DNA of 64,000 nucleotides from the NCBI GenBank assembly GCA_964020155.1, contig OZ026556.1:2383501-2447500 (forward strand), read 5' to 3'. The position numbers and the translations under genes are program-made. Below the pieces are notes generated by a model that worked only from the letters and a program-made list of their open reading frames with translations, did not search any database and had not been told where the DNA came from. Positions within the stretch are counted from its first letter, which is position 1; each line of letters starts with the position of its first letter. Shown piece by piece: positions 1 through 14,200 of this stretch. This DNA comes from Chondrilla cf. caribensis (Eukaryota; Porifera; Demospongiae; Chondrillida; Chondrillidae).

Positions 1-790
1 CCATTGAATGTGAAGTGGTCCGGTTTACAGTAATATGTAGACATGGTGAGGCGTAATGTAGGGGGTGTGGGGGCCCCAGGAAAATTTTGCATTTTAAGTC
101 TTCAGAGGTAGTCCTTGATGCCAATTTATTTGATAATAATGTATAATAATAGGAATAGGAATCCATATATAGATATATATATTTATTATCTATATAATAA
201 TTACCGAGTGGTTTATACCACGAGGTTATCTATTTTCGTCGCATAGGGGAGTCCAGAGTTGGCGCCCACCCTTTTGATTAATTTCCGGGTTAAAAAGTCT
301 AGATTTTGTCCCATTTGTACTTTCTTTCGCCCAGAGTTACAGCGTGCTCATGAAGGAAATTCGATATTGGTCGATGCTGACGTGAGCGGGCATTGGCGTG
401 CTACAGAATAAAGTAACAAACGTTTGTACAGACAAACTGGAGTTTGCTCAACGCGTAAGAGAAGGCAACTCACATTTCTTTACTTCACGGGGGCACTCTT
501 CTCACTATGTGATTAGCAGACCTCTTAAAACACGAATGAGCAAGTTATCTGAAAAAAATCCTGAATAACTATTTTCGAATTTCCTTTCAGCGTAAGTGGG
601 GTATGTCGTTACGTGGTTCAGGACTTAGAATTGGCCATCTTGTCAGCCATTTGCAAATGATATATGATGTCATGGCATGTGCATGCGCATGACTGCTTTT
701 TTTTTTCTTTTTTTCTTTCAAAAGTTACCTAATGTTACAATACAATTGTTCAAGTCAATATAATATGTACATATACATAGACTAGATCAT
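1..790. other. No gene recognised; unclassified non-coding sequence
   Basis: No exon with good splice sites or a recognisable protein is seen here. The stretch lies downstream (minus-strand sense) of the last visible exon of the RNF213-like gene that ends at 1,950, so it is probably intron or repeat. A T-rich run sits at about 695-720. Confidence 0.4.
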
Positions 791-799
791 ACATTCTTC

Positions 800-1040
800 T
801 TTAGTTAGGTTCTGCACAAAGTGCACACCTAGTATAGAATCCTATGCATAACCGCAACAGTGAATTTATATTGTAATTTATACAATGCACAAAAGATGGC
901 CGATTTCAAAACGCTGGGATTAGGAATTGGGCTAGAATTCGACCGCAATGACATCTATGAAGGTAATAACTTCAGTGGAGGTCCACCTGATCCTAAAAGA
1001 GACGCCCAAAAGATTCGAGTGCAATTCAATATTGTTTTCT
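800..1040 (+). repeat. Fragment of the TA-flanked pogo-like repeat family
   Basis: This segment shares the string around AAGATGGCCGATTTC and the following G-rich text with the internal part of the complete elements at 26,334-26,888 (same orientation) and 54,964-55,545 (opposite orientation). No terminal inverted repeat is kept here. A short open frame at 860-1099 lies inside it and is treated as repeat sequence, not a gene. Confidence 0.6.
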
Positions 1041-1156
1041 CCCTTAGTAACAAGAGAAAAGTTAGTTTTAGAAATATTTATTTATTGGTACTGCCCTGAA
1101 AAGTGGTCTGGTTGAAACTGTACCAACTGGACCGGTGGCTACAGCCCTGGATTAGC

Positions 1157-1814
1157 AATATTTTATAACCGCGGCTCCAATAAACCATATGAAATCGACT
1201 AATGTTCCAAATCCAGTAGGTTTTATGAAGCTACTGCATACATTTAGCATCGAAAGATAGACAAAGGTGATATCTAAATTTTCACCGTAGGAGCAGTTAT
1301 ATACATTACCATTGTCGAGATGTCACCGCATTTGTCATATTGGAAGAAGAAGGAAAGTATTCTAATTGTGACATTTCAACAATGGTAAGAGATATCGACT
1401 GTTCCCACAATGAAATTTAGATTTACCTTGTAAGAACATTTTCTTGGTGATGACAGTTTCTTATCTTTCAATAAACCCACAAGAAACCCAGAAGGATCTA
1501 CTACATTAGAATCTCTACCGTGATCATTCCACGCACATGTCATGAGTTATGCATTATGTCATGGTAACTAGTCTCACAATAAGTGCCTAACACTCATCCT
1601 CAAGGCAATTGGCTATCCAATGTCTACCTATTCACAAGAAAATATTACTTCTTCTTGCAAATACTATTGTGACGGTTCTAAAAGAAGCATGACTATCATC
1701 TGACTGCTCGTGACTCGCCTCCAAAATAGGAAATTCTATCGTTAGCATAACTTAACATAACAAAACCAGACAAGATATTGGTTTCCGCATTCAATGCTGA
1801 CATGTCCTACCTGC
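1157..1814 (+). repeat. Interspersed repeat, copy 1 (partner at 4,762)
   Basis: This is a diverged direct copy of the segment at 4,762-5,462. Shared landmarks in the same order are CCAAATCCAGT, TTTTCACCGTAGGAG, ACCATTGTCGAGATGTCACC and a common right end TGCTGACATGTCCTACCTGC. The middle contains an imperfect internal inverted repeat (about 1,274-1,325 against 1,370-1,421), so the family folds into a hairpin. No coding capacity is visible. It is most likely a non-autonomous DNA element of unknown class. Confidence 0.65.
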
Positions 1815-1949
1815 ATCACTAATTCTCTTCTAAGACTCACTACAAATGGATATGATATACTAATCATATACATTTCAAGCATTACAAACACATTTTATTG
1901 ATCAAATGATACTGCATTACATTAACACAAAATGTGCCATAGTACTCAC

Positions 1950-2254
1950 ATTAGACAAGTCCTTGTTAAGTTTGCTGGCTCTGTCATATGGTTTATCATG
2001 TTTGCTCAACATTTGGTCTCTTAGGTGATGATAGACACAGTTTATTTCAGCTATTTGCTGGTATACACTGATCTGATCAATGGGAGGTTTAGAAAACAGA
2101 TAAGAGAACTTCTCGAGGTATGACATCAGAGCATGACTTTGCTGGTTTCTTTGTTTGCTGAGTTTGGACATGATCTTAGAAACAAAACTTTCATACCATG
2201 AATCTGATGTGTGCTTTGGTAGAATGTAATCATCATAGTGATGGCAAACTCCAC
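1950..2254 (-). CDS. Exon of the RNF213-like gene (last one inside the window)
   Basis: The acceptor is TATTAG before GTGGAG at 2,254 and the donor GTGAGT follows AAT at 1,950. The 305-nt length fits a phase 1 entry and phase 0 exit. The translation begins GGVCHHYDDYILPKH and continues as a helical, Gln/Lys-rich stretch with no stop. The HHYDD motif after a CBM20-like segment is what suggests RNF213. No further exon is recognised between here and the left edge. Confidence 0.6.
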
Positions 2255-5200
2255 CTAATATAAATGAACAAAGTAATGTGGATAAATGTTGTCAATTCAT
2301 AATATTCTAACCAAAGGTCAGATTGATCATCACGTTTTCAACATCTGATAATCAATGTAATGTTGGTATCATGGTAAAAATAATGAAATTCAGTGAAAAT
2401 CAATAAAGTGTAATAGTGCATTATTTACAATGATCTAATACAGTTGAACCTCTTTAACACGAAACTTATAGGACTACTCTGAAATTTCATGTTATCAGTA
2501 TTCCATGCTAAGAGTACCTACATAATATACTGCATATAATGAGTATGGAAGGTATATACAATAGTACATATACAAAATAACTTACACAGACTGAGTGCAA
2601 ATGATGAACACAACAAAATTGATACTGCTACTGTGCTACTGTCACAAAAGACTGTTAAATGTTCAACCTTGCATACAAAATAGTCTGTTATCTTGCTCTG
2701 CTTGAACAAGGTTCTCTTCTGGTCCAAAAATTATATAAGATATCAATTTAGCAAAGAAAGAGGTTACACCTTCTTGGGCATCCAAGAAATGTCGCAATTT
2801 CTTGATACAGATCTGGGCTTCTGACAAAGTTACTGCTTATCCTTTATGATCATGGACAAAGTTGAGTTCACTATCCCAAATTTAGCAGCAAATTTGGCCA
2901 GCACTTCCACACTCTTCAAAATTCTTACTTTATCTTTAATTGACAAAGATTTTGGTTTAGAAGCAGCCATTTCGATTTAAACAATATTTCCCACTTAGAA
3001 GAAAACTAAATTCATTTGTGTTATCCAAAATTTCCTGGTATCCGTTTTCGTGTTATCCGTAAAATAATGTACATGCATGTTAGCAGTAATGTCGGGACTT
3101 GACAAAAGTTTCTTGATAATAGATATTTTGTGCTAAGTGATTTCATGTTAAACGAGGTTCAACTGTGCAATGATTTCGATATTGTGACATTCAAATGTAT
3201 TGATTAATTTCCATGTCATATCCAATTATCATTAGTAGTGCAAGTGAACTAATTAATGGTATTTTGAATTATTAATTCAAAATCTCCATTATAACACATT
3301 CTCAGGATATCCCTGTGAGAATATGGAGCATTGGAGCTTCAGACAAAGAAATCAAATTCTTACATGGATATTAACAGTTTCCTATATGTGAGCGTGCAAG
3401 TGAAAAGGGCTCTCAGCCATTGTTATCAAAATGTTCAGAATGTATCAAAAAACAGCAAAATAATTTGGTTTTCGTTTCATTCAATCAAATTGCTTAAATA
3501 GTAATAAACAATAAGTTCTGAAAGTGTCGTGTTGATATGATGCGTACTTTTCGAGAGCGAAGCATTTTCGTCAAACGTTCAAAGTCGCCATTTTAAATTA
3601 TACAGAGTCATGTGGTTTGATCTTGAGTGCAGATTTGCTCTTGAATGATGTCATAAATTTCTATTGGTCAGTATGGTATGACATCCTCAGTATACGGATC
3701 CAGTGCCAAAAACGGAAGTGAGCCTGTTATCCGTTATAACGTTGCACGGAGGGACTCAAACAAAGACCTGCAGTGCATCAATAGTCGCTCATATGATCTG
3801 AATGATAGCGTCATCATTTGCAGTGTGGAATAGGCTATCGAACAACACCAAAAACGCACATTTGACTACTAAGGGCCCTTTTCACTTGCACATACACATA
3901 TACTAAATTACAGTAGTGCTGTCTGTGATGTTACCACAACCCTTGCAACCTAATAATCTATTCTGCATACTTTATGGCATGTCTTCAAGAAAATTATCAT
4001 GAAATGCCTTTATAATATTGGAATCATTATAAGAGTTATGAAGATGTGACTACAACATTATTATGATACTACTCCTAGCGAGAGTAGGCTATGCATACCT
4101 TGAATACACAGCACATTCTTCTCAGACACAACACGATTATATACTCCACCACTACCAAATTTTATGTATTCGTAGCACTCCCACTCTTTCTTTCCTTGGC
4201 GCTTTAAATAGTATTTGTAGGAAATTCCATGTTGCAATTTCACACGTGGAACAATCAAAACTGCTTGAACTTGATAAGAATGGTCCTCTTCCCTATGATA
4301 TACAAACAACAATCATTAGTATACATTAATAGGGATGTTATGAATCAAATCAAATATTTGCCAACTTGATTAGGATATAACAGGTGAATGTGCAAATGTA
4401 TATTTATATGGCAAGAAATATTTTGCCAAGATTTAAACTAAGAAAAACGGATGTTCAGAATACTGGCTGTATAACAGATAATGAGGGTTTCAGATCGGTT
4501 TGCCTGGACAATGCTACAAACAGTCATCTTGCAAAGGCACCAGCAGTATCGCAGAAACTGTGAAACTATTGGATCTACACACAATTTTGTTGTCTACCTT
4601 CGCAGGTATGACATGTCAAAATCACTACTGCTGACAAAAAGGCCACCAAATTTTAGGATGATTTTGATATGCTATTTTTCTCTGCAGTTGACGTGTCAAG
4701 AGCAACAACCATACCTGCACACTTTATGCACACTTGTACTTTTCATTTTTCGTATCGAATATCAATATTTTACTTCGGTAATGGTAAAATTGCGTCTCCA
4801 ATGAACCATATGGAATTGGCTAATGTTCCAAATCCAGTGGGTTTTATGAAAGTACTAGCATACATGTAGCATTAGAAAATAGACAAAGATAATATCTAAT
4901 TTTTCACCGTAGGAGACCTTTATATCTATCACCATTGTCGAGATGTCACCGTATATTTTGTTTAAGAAATAGGTTTCAATTATTAATCTCGACAGCTGCG
5001 ATAGATATAAAAGGCTCCTACTTTGAAAATTTAGATTTACCTTGTAAGAATATTTTCTCGGTGATGACAGTTTCATCTCTTTCAATAAACTCACCGGAAA
5101 GTCAGAAGAATGTACTACACTAGAAACACAACTGTGATATATCCATTTCATGAGCATGTCACAAGTTAAGCATGACGTCATTGCTACTCCACAATATCCC

Positions 5201-8200
5201 GGTACAGCTAGTCTCACCATAAGTGCCCAATGTTCATCTTCGAGGCAATTCGCTATCCTATATCTACCTATTGACACGATTTAAAAGAGAATATTACTTC
5301 TTCAGCGGTAAATTTTGCAAATTCTGTTATGATGGTTCTTGTAGAAGCGTGATTATCATGTGACTGCTCGTGACCCGCCCCTAAGTTAGATGATTCCATT
5401 AACATAACTTCAGAACCGCAAGTTATTGGTTTCCGCATTCGATGCTGACATGTCCTACCTGCGCTTACTCACATGAGTAACAGTGTAACAGCATTTAGTT
5501 AGCATTTTAGTGTGTTTCGTATATAGCTATTGATTACGTATGTGATTACTTATGTGCTCACATGATGTAGTGTAAACATGTGTAGTAGTGGAACAAAGAG
5601 TTTTTTTTGGAAGTGTGAGCCAGAGCCTAGTGTCTCAGGATGTACACTCTCAGTAGAACCACTAGAGCAGGAGAGATGCACTAGCAACTGTAGGGGCAAA
5701 GCACCCCCTATTGATTTGTTTACAGGAGAAGATGAAATGATCTACATCAATGACTGGATTCCAGCCCTTAAGAGAGCATCAACCTGGAATGTCTGATCTG
5801 ATGGGGATCTTATGTTGCAGCTTACAGGACATCTTCATGGACGTGCTCTGCAAGAGTAGGAGCTTATCATGGATGACCAAAATTTGTACATTTGGTACAG
5901 CAGTAGACGCATTGTGAGAACACCTGGATCCTGGTGGTAGGATGTTGGCTGTACAGGACTTCCGTCATGTGGCCCAGAGAGAGGAGGAGTCAGTAGCGGA
6001 TTTCCTTCGATGACTTGAGCAGAGTTTTCACATTGCTTAGAATTGGTAAGGGAGGCACAGGAAGCACTTCTACATGGACAGGTTCAGCAAGGCCTCAAGA
6101 TGGAGCTAATGAGATCACCTTCTGTTTCTGGTGCACAGGCGTACCACATCCTGTGTCTGGCTGCTAAGAATGAAGAGTGACGTCTGGCTGAGCTCAGCAA
6201 GAGGCAACTTTACAAGAAGAACTCCACAGGGATGCCAACAGCTACCAACACCCAAGCAATGTGGAAAAAACCCAACACACCAACCAGAAACAATAGGAAC
6301 AACTGATCGGTAGCTCACCCCCCCCCCCCCAAGTTCTCACCAGTCACTGAGGAAGTGCTACTCACGTGGGAGCACCAAGCACCTCCAGGCAGATTGCAAG
6401 GTACCCAGCTCGGAAAGCAAGGGTAGGATCCAGAAGCCAAGTCAGACGCGTCAGGTAACAGTGAGTGATGAATAAATGAACTCCTAGCATACATGCATTC
6501 AGACTCAGACGGGGAGGATGGTGTAAAAAGGGTTACAGCAGAGGACAAAGGAAGCCACCCTTGATGTGCAGAGGTAATGGTGCAAGGTGTACTGCTACAG
6601 GGAGTGGTCGATACGGGCTCAGACCTTACAATCATGGGTAGAGAGGCCTTTAAGAAGGTAGCCACAGTTGCCAAACTCAGGAAGCGAGACTTTTGCCCAG
6701 CTGATAAGATGGCATACAATTACGATGGGAAGCCTTTCACCCTAGAGGGTCATCTGCAGCTAGAGATAGCATTTGGAGAATGCACCAGGTCTACACCTGT
6801 CTACATGAATTGGGTGCTGAGTGTGTCAACAACTAGTCAACATCCCAAAGTCAAGGAATGGAAGCAACAGAATGAATCCATCCCACCTAAAGTAGAAACT
6901 CCAGAGGAACCAAAAGTCCCGACTGTTCATGTCAAACTGATGAATTCTGTCCCTCTACTCCCAAATCAGATTACTCCAGCACAGGTGTCTGTGGAAGGTG
7001 GTGGATGTGGAGATTTGCTTGTCAACATTGGAAGTTGGAAGTGACCCGATTCTGATTCGCTCGGATGAGGATGGAACTGCCCATATGCTCTTACCCAACA
7101 CTATATGTGTTACCCAATGTTTAGAAGAGGGGACCCTGTTAGGAGAGGCGGTGGAAGTGGAAGTCTTGCTAGATATGTCACCAGCAGCAGTAAATGTTGT
7201 TTTGAGTCATGTAAATCCACCACCCAGTAACGTAAAAAGCCATCAAAAGAAGCTAGAACGCAGGCCTGTACACAGGGGGGGTTCGACCGAACCCCCCTTT
7301 TGTGTCTATACATTGAAATGAAAAAATGTTATTGTCCAAGTGCCACCATTGTCTAGGGCACAAATGATCAAAATTTCACAGTAATTTGATCTTGTGCTGA
7401 GTAGATATTATTGAGCCCTGTGTATTATACGTATATTTGTGACATGACCAGACATAACCTGCATGTTATGCTTAATTAATATTAAACCTTCAACGATGAC
7501 CTGTATATTTGTGATGGCATGCATGTGTGATGACAGATGGATATGAACTGGACTAGAAATGTAACCCCCCTTTTGTGAAGCCTGCGTACGGGCCTGAGAA
7601 GGAATTTTGAATAATGACCAAGTATTTGCCTGATAAGGAGGCCAACACTATCAAGTCAGAGGTGCTGAAGTTACACATTACATTTGCACTGGAGGAAGGG
7701 GAGCGAGGTAAAACTGACATAACAGAATTTATGATAGACACGGGAGAAGCGCCGCCAAAGAAGCAACCTGCACGTCGTATTCCATTCGCTGTCAGGGAAA
7801 AGGTGACCGAGCAGATAGATGATATAGAGTCCACTGGAGTGATACGACCATCCAACAGTGCATGGGCTAGTCCCATAGTGCTTGAGAGGAAGAAAGATGG
7901 AGGAACCACAGTTTGTGTGGACTATCGACAGTTGTGACAAGGAAGGACACATACCCTCTCCCTAGGATAGACGACCTCTTGGATCAGTTAGAAAAGGCAT
8001 GTTTCTTCCCCATTTAAGATTTAGCTTCGGACTATTGGCAGATTCACATGGCACCGTAAGCAAAGGAGAAGACTGCTTTTGTTACCCATCGGGGACTGTA
8101 TGACTTTGAAGTGATGCCGTTTGGGCCGACTAATGCCCCAGCCACCTTCCAATGTCTTATGCAACGGATCTTGTTGCCATTGAATCCCAAACATGGAGCC

Positions 8201-11200
8201 ACATTTGTCAATATGTACATCGATGATGTAATTGTTTTTTCTTCTACTTTAGAAGAGCACCTCGAGCACTTCAGGCAGGTGGTGAACAGGGAAGCAGGAC
8301 TCAAAATGAAACCCAGCAAGTGTCATTTTGCAAGGAAGAAGTTGAGTATCTGGGATTCCAGGTGACACCCCAAGATTGAAGCCAACTAGTTTACATGCAC
8401 GAACCGTAGAGGAGTGTCCGATCCCCACTTCTCTGAAGGAGTTGCGGCAGTTTTTGGGGTTAGCATCCTTCCATAGAAGATTTATCTCTCAGTTCTCAAA
8501 AATAGCTCACCTGCTACAATGCCTTACTCGCAAGGATGCTCCGTTCGCATGGAGTACCGAGTGTCAAATCACCTTTAATGACCTGAAGAGCAGACTCATA
8601 TCTGCACCTGTACTAGCATATCCGAATTTCAGTAAGGGTTTTGTACTTGAAACTGACGCAAGCTACGTTGGCCTTGGTGCCGTCTTGTCTCAGATACAGG
8701 ATGATGAAAAGCTCCACCCTCTCTCGTATGCCAGTCAAGCACTCTCTGCCCGAGAAGAACTACCCCATCACGGAATTGGAGACCTTAGCCGTGGTTTGGG
8801 CCATTTCCCACTACAGAGCCTACCTGTATGGATACAATGTGAAGGTATTCACAGACCACTCTGCAGTGAAAGCTGTACTTGGTGCCACGAATCTCAGTGG
8901 GAAGCATGCTCGCTGGTGGACCAAAGAGGGTCAAGATTGTTTATCACAGTGGCAAGGAGAACAGCAATGCTGATGCACTCTCAAGCAAGTAGTCGTTCCA
9001 AAACAACTTCGCCAGAGAATCATGTGTGAGTACCATCAAGGGAAGATGTCCAGGCACTTCTCAGGTCCCCGTTTGTACCGAAACCATTTCGAGAATATGG
9101 TGGTGGGAGCGCATGTTCTCCAACACCATCGAATTTTCTTGTAGTTGCCCTCAGTGCAGCATTGTCACTGGAACTGGCAAGACTCTGAAGCCACTACTTC
9201 ATCCCATCCCAGTTGACCGAGTATTCCAGATCATCGGGGTTGATGTCATGGAACTCCCCAAGACGTCACATGGCAACAACTACATAGTCGTGTTTCAAGA
9301 CTTTGTCACCGAGTTTCCTCTTGTTTACCTAGTACCAGACAAGAAGTCAGAGAGACTTGAATGCCTGCTATAGCAGGTAGTACCACTGTTTGGTGTACTC
9401 AAAGCATTCCTTTCCGACCGAGGAGCTAATTTGTTATCTCACTTGATGACAGATGTTTGTCAACTGATAGGTGCAAAGAAGCTCAACACCACCTCCTACC
9501 ATCCTCAGTGCGACGGATTAGTAGAGAGATTCAATCAGACTCTCAAAACTATGCTTAGGAAACATGCAGCTAACTATGGAGTACAATGGAATCAGTACCT
9601 CCCTGGTGTACTATGGGCATACCACAACACAACACATGACTCAACCGGAGAGAAGCCCTCCTTCCTTCTGTTCGGGGTAGACTGCCTTTACCCCACTGAA
9701 GCTGCCCTATTGCCTCCATCTACAGTGAAGCCTGTTGCAGTAGACGATTACTGAGAAGAACTCGTGCTGATGTTAGGAGAAGCCCGGAAGCAAGCTGCCG
9801 TTTCCATCCAACGAGCACAACAGCGCTACAAGTACTACGACAAGCATTTGCATGACTCTACCATACAGGTGGGAGACTGGGTCTTGGTTAGATTCTCTCA
9901 GGAAGAATCTGGGCGGTTGAGGAAGCTTTCACGGCCCTGGCATGGTCCTAATCGCGTTGCCTCAGTGGATCTGCCAAACGTGTCAGTTACCAAAGTCTAC
10001 CTTTCTGGGGATGGCTCCCTGCAAGTTCATCTGTTGACAACATGTCACCACCAACCCAGCCCAGGAGCTTTCCTCACTTTTTTTACTGGTATGGAGATAA
10101 TACGCTGGGAAGATACCCAAATGGGTCCAGTCACTATTGGATGGATTCGATGGCAACACCCCCCACTATCATTATGCAAGCATCAGCCATCTAAGCAGCA
10201 GGTCGAGCTTTCATTGGGAGGGGGGTGATGTAACAGTGTAACAGCATTTAGTTAGCATTGTATTGTTTCGTAGCTACTGATTACACATGTGATTACTTAT
10301 GTGCTCATGTGATGTAGTGTAGACACGTGTAGTAGTGGAACAAAGAGTTTTTGTTGTTGCATTGTCTTTAATTAATACTGCTATTGAAGTGAATTCATTC
10401 ACCTTCTCATTTGTCACTGATGATTTGGTACTATCCGATGCTACATATGCATATGGATGTGTGAACTTTATAAAAATAGTAGTTTATCACACCCATATAA
10501 ATGCTACAAGTCAGCCGACTTGTAGCATAGAAGATGGTGCTACAGATATTTAGGAAGAGAAATACAAGTGGTGTCATCATCATGTGCGGTTAATTAGATT
10601 AGAATAAAATTCCTCACTGACCAGTTAGTTTTATGACATTTTGAGTTGTATATTATTATAAAGCAACAATGGCATGTGTTATCCAGCACAGCTGCAGCTT
10701 CTTGCGTAGTGTCTACTGAATTGTTCAAAAGTGAATATTTTCTTGAATCAATCCAATCGAACCTGGCGCCTGACAATTTTATACCTTCTTTTCACCCAAA
10801 TAGTACCACCAAAGCATATCATACCCATACTTCATACCCCCAATCTTACAATTTTCTTCTCGTATACATGTCCTCATTTGCGTGAACATGTAATGCCACA
10901 TTTTGATGCCAATTTTTTATGTAAACACCATACTATTATTACTATTTATATGTTCACACAACTTCTAACATGTACAGAATTTGTATTGCGTAGAGCACGA
11001 GTTAATATATATTGGTTTTCCTCGAGAGAGAAGCATGGGCAACCATTTTGTTTGGTAAACTCCGTGAACAATTGACCACCCCCCTTTTATATGCATGCTC
11101 TACGTTTAATCCACCGCACTTAGTTTTCAGACAATATGGTGGATTAATGAGTTTGGCAGATTAACTGGATATTCATTTGGTACTTGTACATTATAGTGGA

Positions 11201-14200
11201 ACTGGGAAAATTTAGTGGATTATAAGGTTTGGCGGATAAAGCGGTGGTGAATTAACAAAATTCACTGGATATATTTATTGGACAACCATAACATACCACA
11301 AGTTGAAATGGAATAGTATAGAAAAAATGTGTGTTCGTGATTAACCACAACCATAAAAATTGAAAATTTCCTGATTTAAGGTACTTATGATGTACATACA
11401 CGATCATAGTAAAAAACATGTTCTATCTACCTTATGGAAAGAAATCACTTCTTGAATATTATCATCAATATTATATACATTGAAACTGCAACTTACAATG
11501 GAGTAAAAACTATGGCTTGAGCATCATTTCCTTTCCAATTGCCAATAGTGGACCTCACTGCCATCAACTTCTTCAAGTCATCACATGCAATTGGTGCAGT
11601 AGAATCCCAAAGTTCCATGTTTATAAATGCATGAAGAATAATGACAACTTCGTCATTCCCACATTGAGAACGAAATTGAGTAATTCTGTCTTCAAACGAT
11701 AATTCCGGGTCCTTTAAAACAAATACAATGATGAAGTACTACATTTAACTATTATGTGCATTAAAATTTAGTCTCACCTTTAAATCTTTAGAAATGGCAT
11801 CATGAAAATCAGAAGATGAAACAGAATCATTGTCCTACAATTGAAAAAAATGATGCTGTCAAATTTTAGTAACTTCGACTTACTTATCCTGAATCTATAT
11901 GAATATATACAAAGCCTATCACACATTGCAGTTTAAAAACCTAACAAACATCAACTGAAAAAACTCTCAACCAAATAACAGTTAGTCATGGATCATGTTT
12001 CAGTGTATAACATGCTCGATGGTACTTTATGAAAAGCTCTTTTCATTGATTCACACAAATCATGTAATCTATTTATTTGATATTATAAGTATCATACTGC
12101 AATTCCAAAGAAAATTCAAAGCCTCCTGCTATGTAATATAAATAGGTTTGTGAAAAAATCATAAGATAGCACTGTTTAGTGATAAAATAGGGCCTGCCAT
12201 AGCATTTTAAAGTATATCAATAAGTGATAAGCATCATACAACTAGATACATCTGGTATGCAAACATGTGAGGGTGTATCGTTACTTGGCAGCACATGTGT
12301 CAAGTTTTATGATGCATGTACAGTACTAATCATATAAAACTTCATGTTCTACAGGTGTAGAACGGGCGCACCCATGCCTGTTCCTCACCCATACTCATGA
12401 AACAAGAACAGCCGTTTAGTGGGTGAGTCGCCAAACTTGACGATTGAAAAAATGTACACCTAGGGTACAGCATTAGTATTCAGCTGGCATGAGAATCCGG
12501 CCACCCAGTTCAAGCGCATCAAGGGCTTTAAACTTGTCAGGCACCAAGCATGGGCGGGTGCTACTTTTGTCACAAATTGAGAAGATTTACACTACTATCA
12601 TTCTCCCATTAGGCAGCCGAGAATTGAGTGGCTAAATTCATATCAATTCAGCCTGAAGGCATGAGAATTGGGCCAGCAGCTGTATCGTAACGGGCAAGGC
12701 GTTCTTCAAGCTTTCGAAGGTGCACATGTAAAGGCCTATCCATCCCTTGCCCACAGCAGCACGTTGAGGTTAGAGTGTTCGACGGTCAATCGGTTGTGTC
12801 GTGCGACATTGGGTTAGGTGGGGGAATGAGAATTCGGCCACCCATGTAACTAGCACCCAGCACTTACACTGCGAATCTATATCTCGAATAATAGTGACAC
12901 TGCCTGATTTCATGTCTTTCGACGCTCCTGCCTTGCTGATTATGCTTGGGCATTGATGAGCAGTGGGCAATGTTTGTATGACACTGATTGTCTCTGCTGG
13001 GTGACAAGAGGTCATACATCAGTGAAATAAAAATGGAGGTTCTATGGCTTCACTGGCTACATCGCAGCGCATGCACCTGTGTATACCTGAAAAAGCTGTA
13101 AAAGTCTGGAAAGGAACTCTGGATGGCTGGAAATGCACACATTGCAAAAACAAAGCCACGAACGTTCTACGGCTCTTTTTGCTCAATAAGTCGCAAAATA
13201 TAAAATTATTACCCGATGACGTCATACATCAAAGGAGCCGCTTTGGGTAGTAACAATTTACACCCGGGTAGTAAATCGAAACACCCAGACTTTTTCACAA
13301 AGGTCATGGGAATCAATCAACTAAATTAGCTGGCAAACGAAATGAATATCATTAGAATGAACGCAAGAAGTCAACACAGTCACCAAAAATAGTAACAAGA
13401 ACGCGAAGTTCGTTCAGAAATCAACCCGTTCCTTTGTCAAAAGTATCATATGGAGTTCTTCCTCTGGCCTTGGATTTTTTTGAAAAAGTTCGTATATAAC
13501 ACATATATACGAACTCTTGTGGTACGTCGTGTTCTTGGACGCAGTCTCAAGTAAAACCTTCAAAATCCTCATTGTCCAAGGTGAAATCAAAAGCTAGATT
13601 TAGCGAAAAGATCCTTAGATTCACCAGCTGAGATCTTCATTTTTATTTGCCCTTATTTATTTATTTTTATTTTTTATTTTTATTTCACAGTGTAAGTGCT
13701 GGGTGCTAGTTACATGGGTGGCCGAATTCTCATCCCCCCACCTAACCCAATGTCGCACAACACAACCAATTGACCGTCAACGCTCTAACCTTGCTGCTGT
13801 GGGTAGGGAATGGATAGGGCTTTACATTCACACCATTGAAAGTTCAAACAACGCCTTGTCCGTTACGGTACAGCTGCTGGCCGAATTCTCATGCCTTCTG
13901 GGCGAATTGATATAAATTCGGCCACTCAATTCTCGGCTGTCTAATGTGAGAATGGTAGTAACGTAAATCTTCTCAATTTGTGACAGAAGTGCCTGCCAAG
14001 TTTAAAGCCCTTGATGCGCTTGGATACGAAGAACTGGGTGGCCAGATTCTCATGCTGGCCGAATACTAATGCGGTACCCTACATAGTGATAATAATGATT
14101 ATTTTTAGTGCTGAAGGTGATAATTATCTCCATTGTGTTACAGTTTGTTGGAAAATGTTCCATTCGAGTTACGTGAAGCAGTGAATTCCATTTTATTGTC

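Larger units (their letters stand above)
5474..10361 (+). mobile_element. Decayed Ty3/gypsy LTR retrotransposon
   Basis: Two similar direct repeats (5,474-about 5,605 and 10,226-about 10,361) flank gag, protease, RT, RNase H and integrase remnants in the normal gypsy order on the plus strand. A G-rich polypurine tract (about 10,214-10,225) directly precedes the 3' repeat, as expected. The reading frames are broken many times, and a 336-bp MITE is inserted between protease and RT. The element lies antisense in the 7.2 kb intron of the RNF213-like gene. A clear primer-binding site and target duplication were not found, so the outer limits are approximate. Confidence 0.85.

Noticed and set aside
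4481..5277. Open frames on both strands around the second copy of the interspersed repeat
   Set aside because: They run through repeat sequence, and homologous positions in the first copy are not open.
10335..11075. Overlapping open frames downstream of the gypsy element
   Set aside because: No conserved motif, they overlap in several frames, and they lie in an intron next to LTR sequence.
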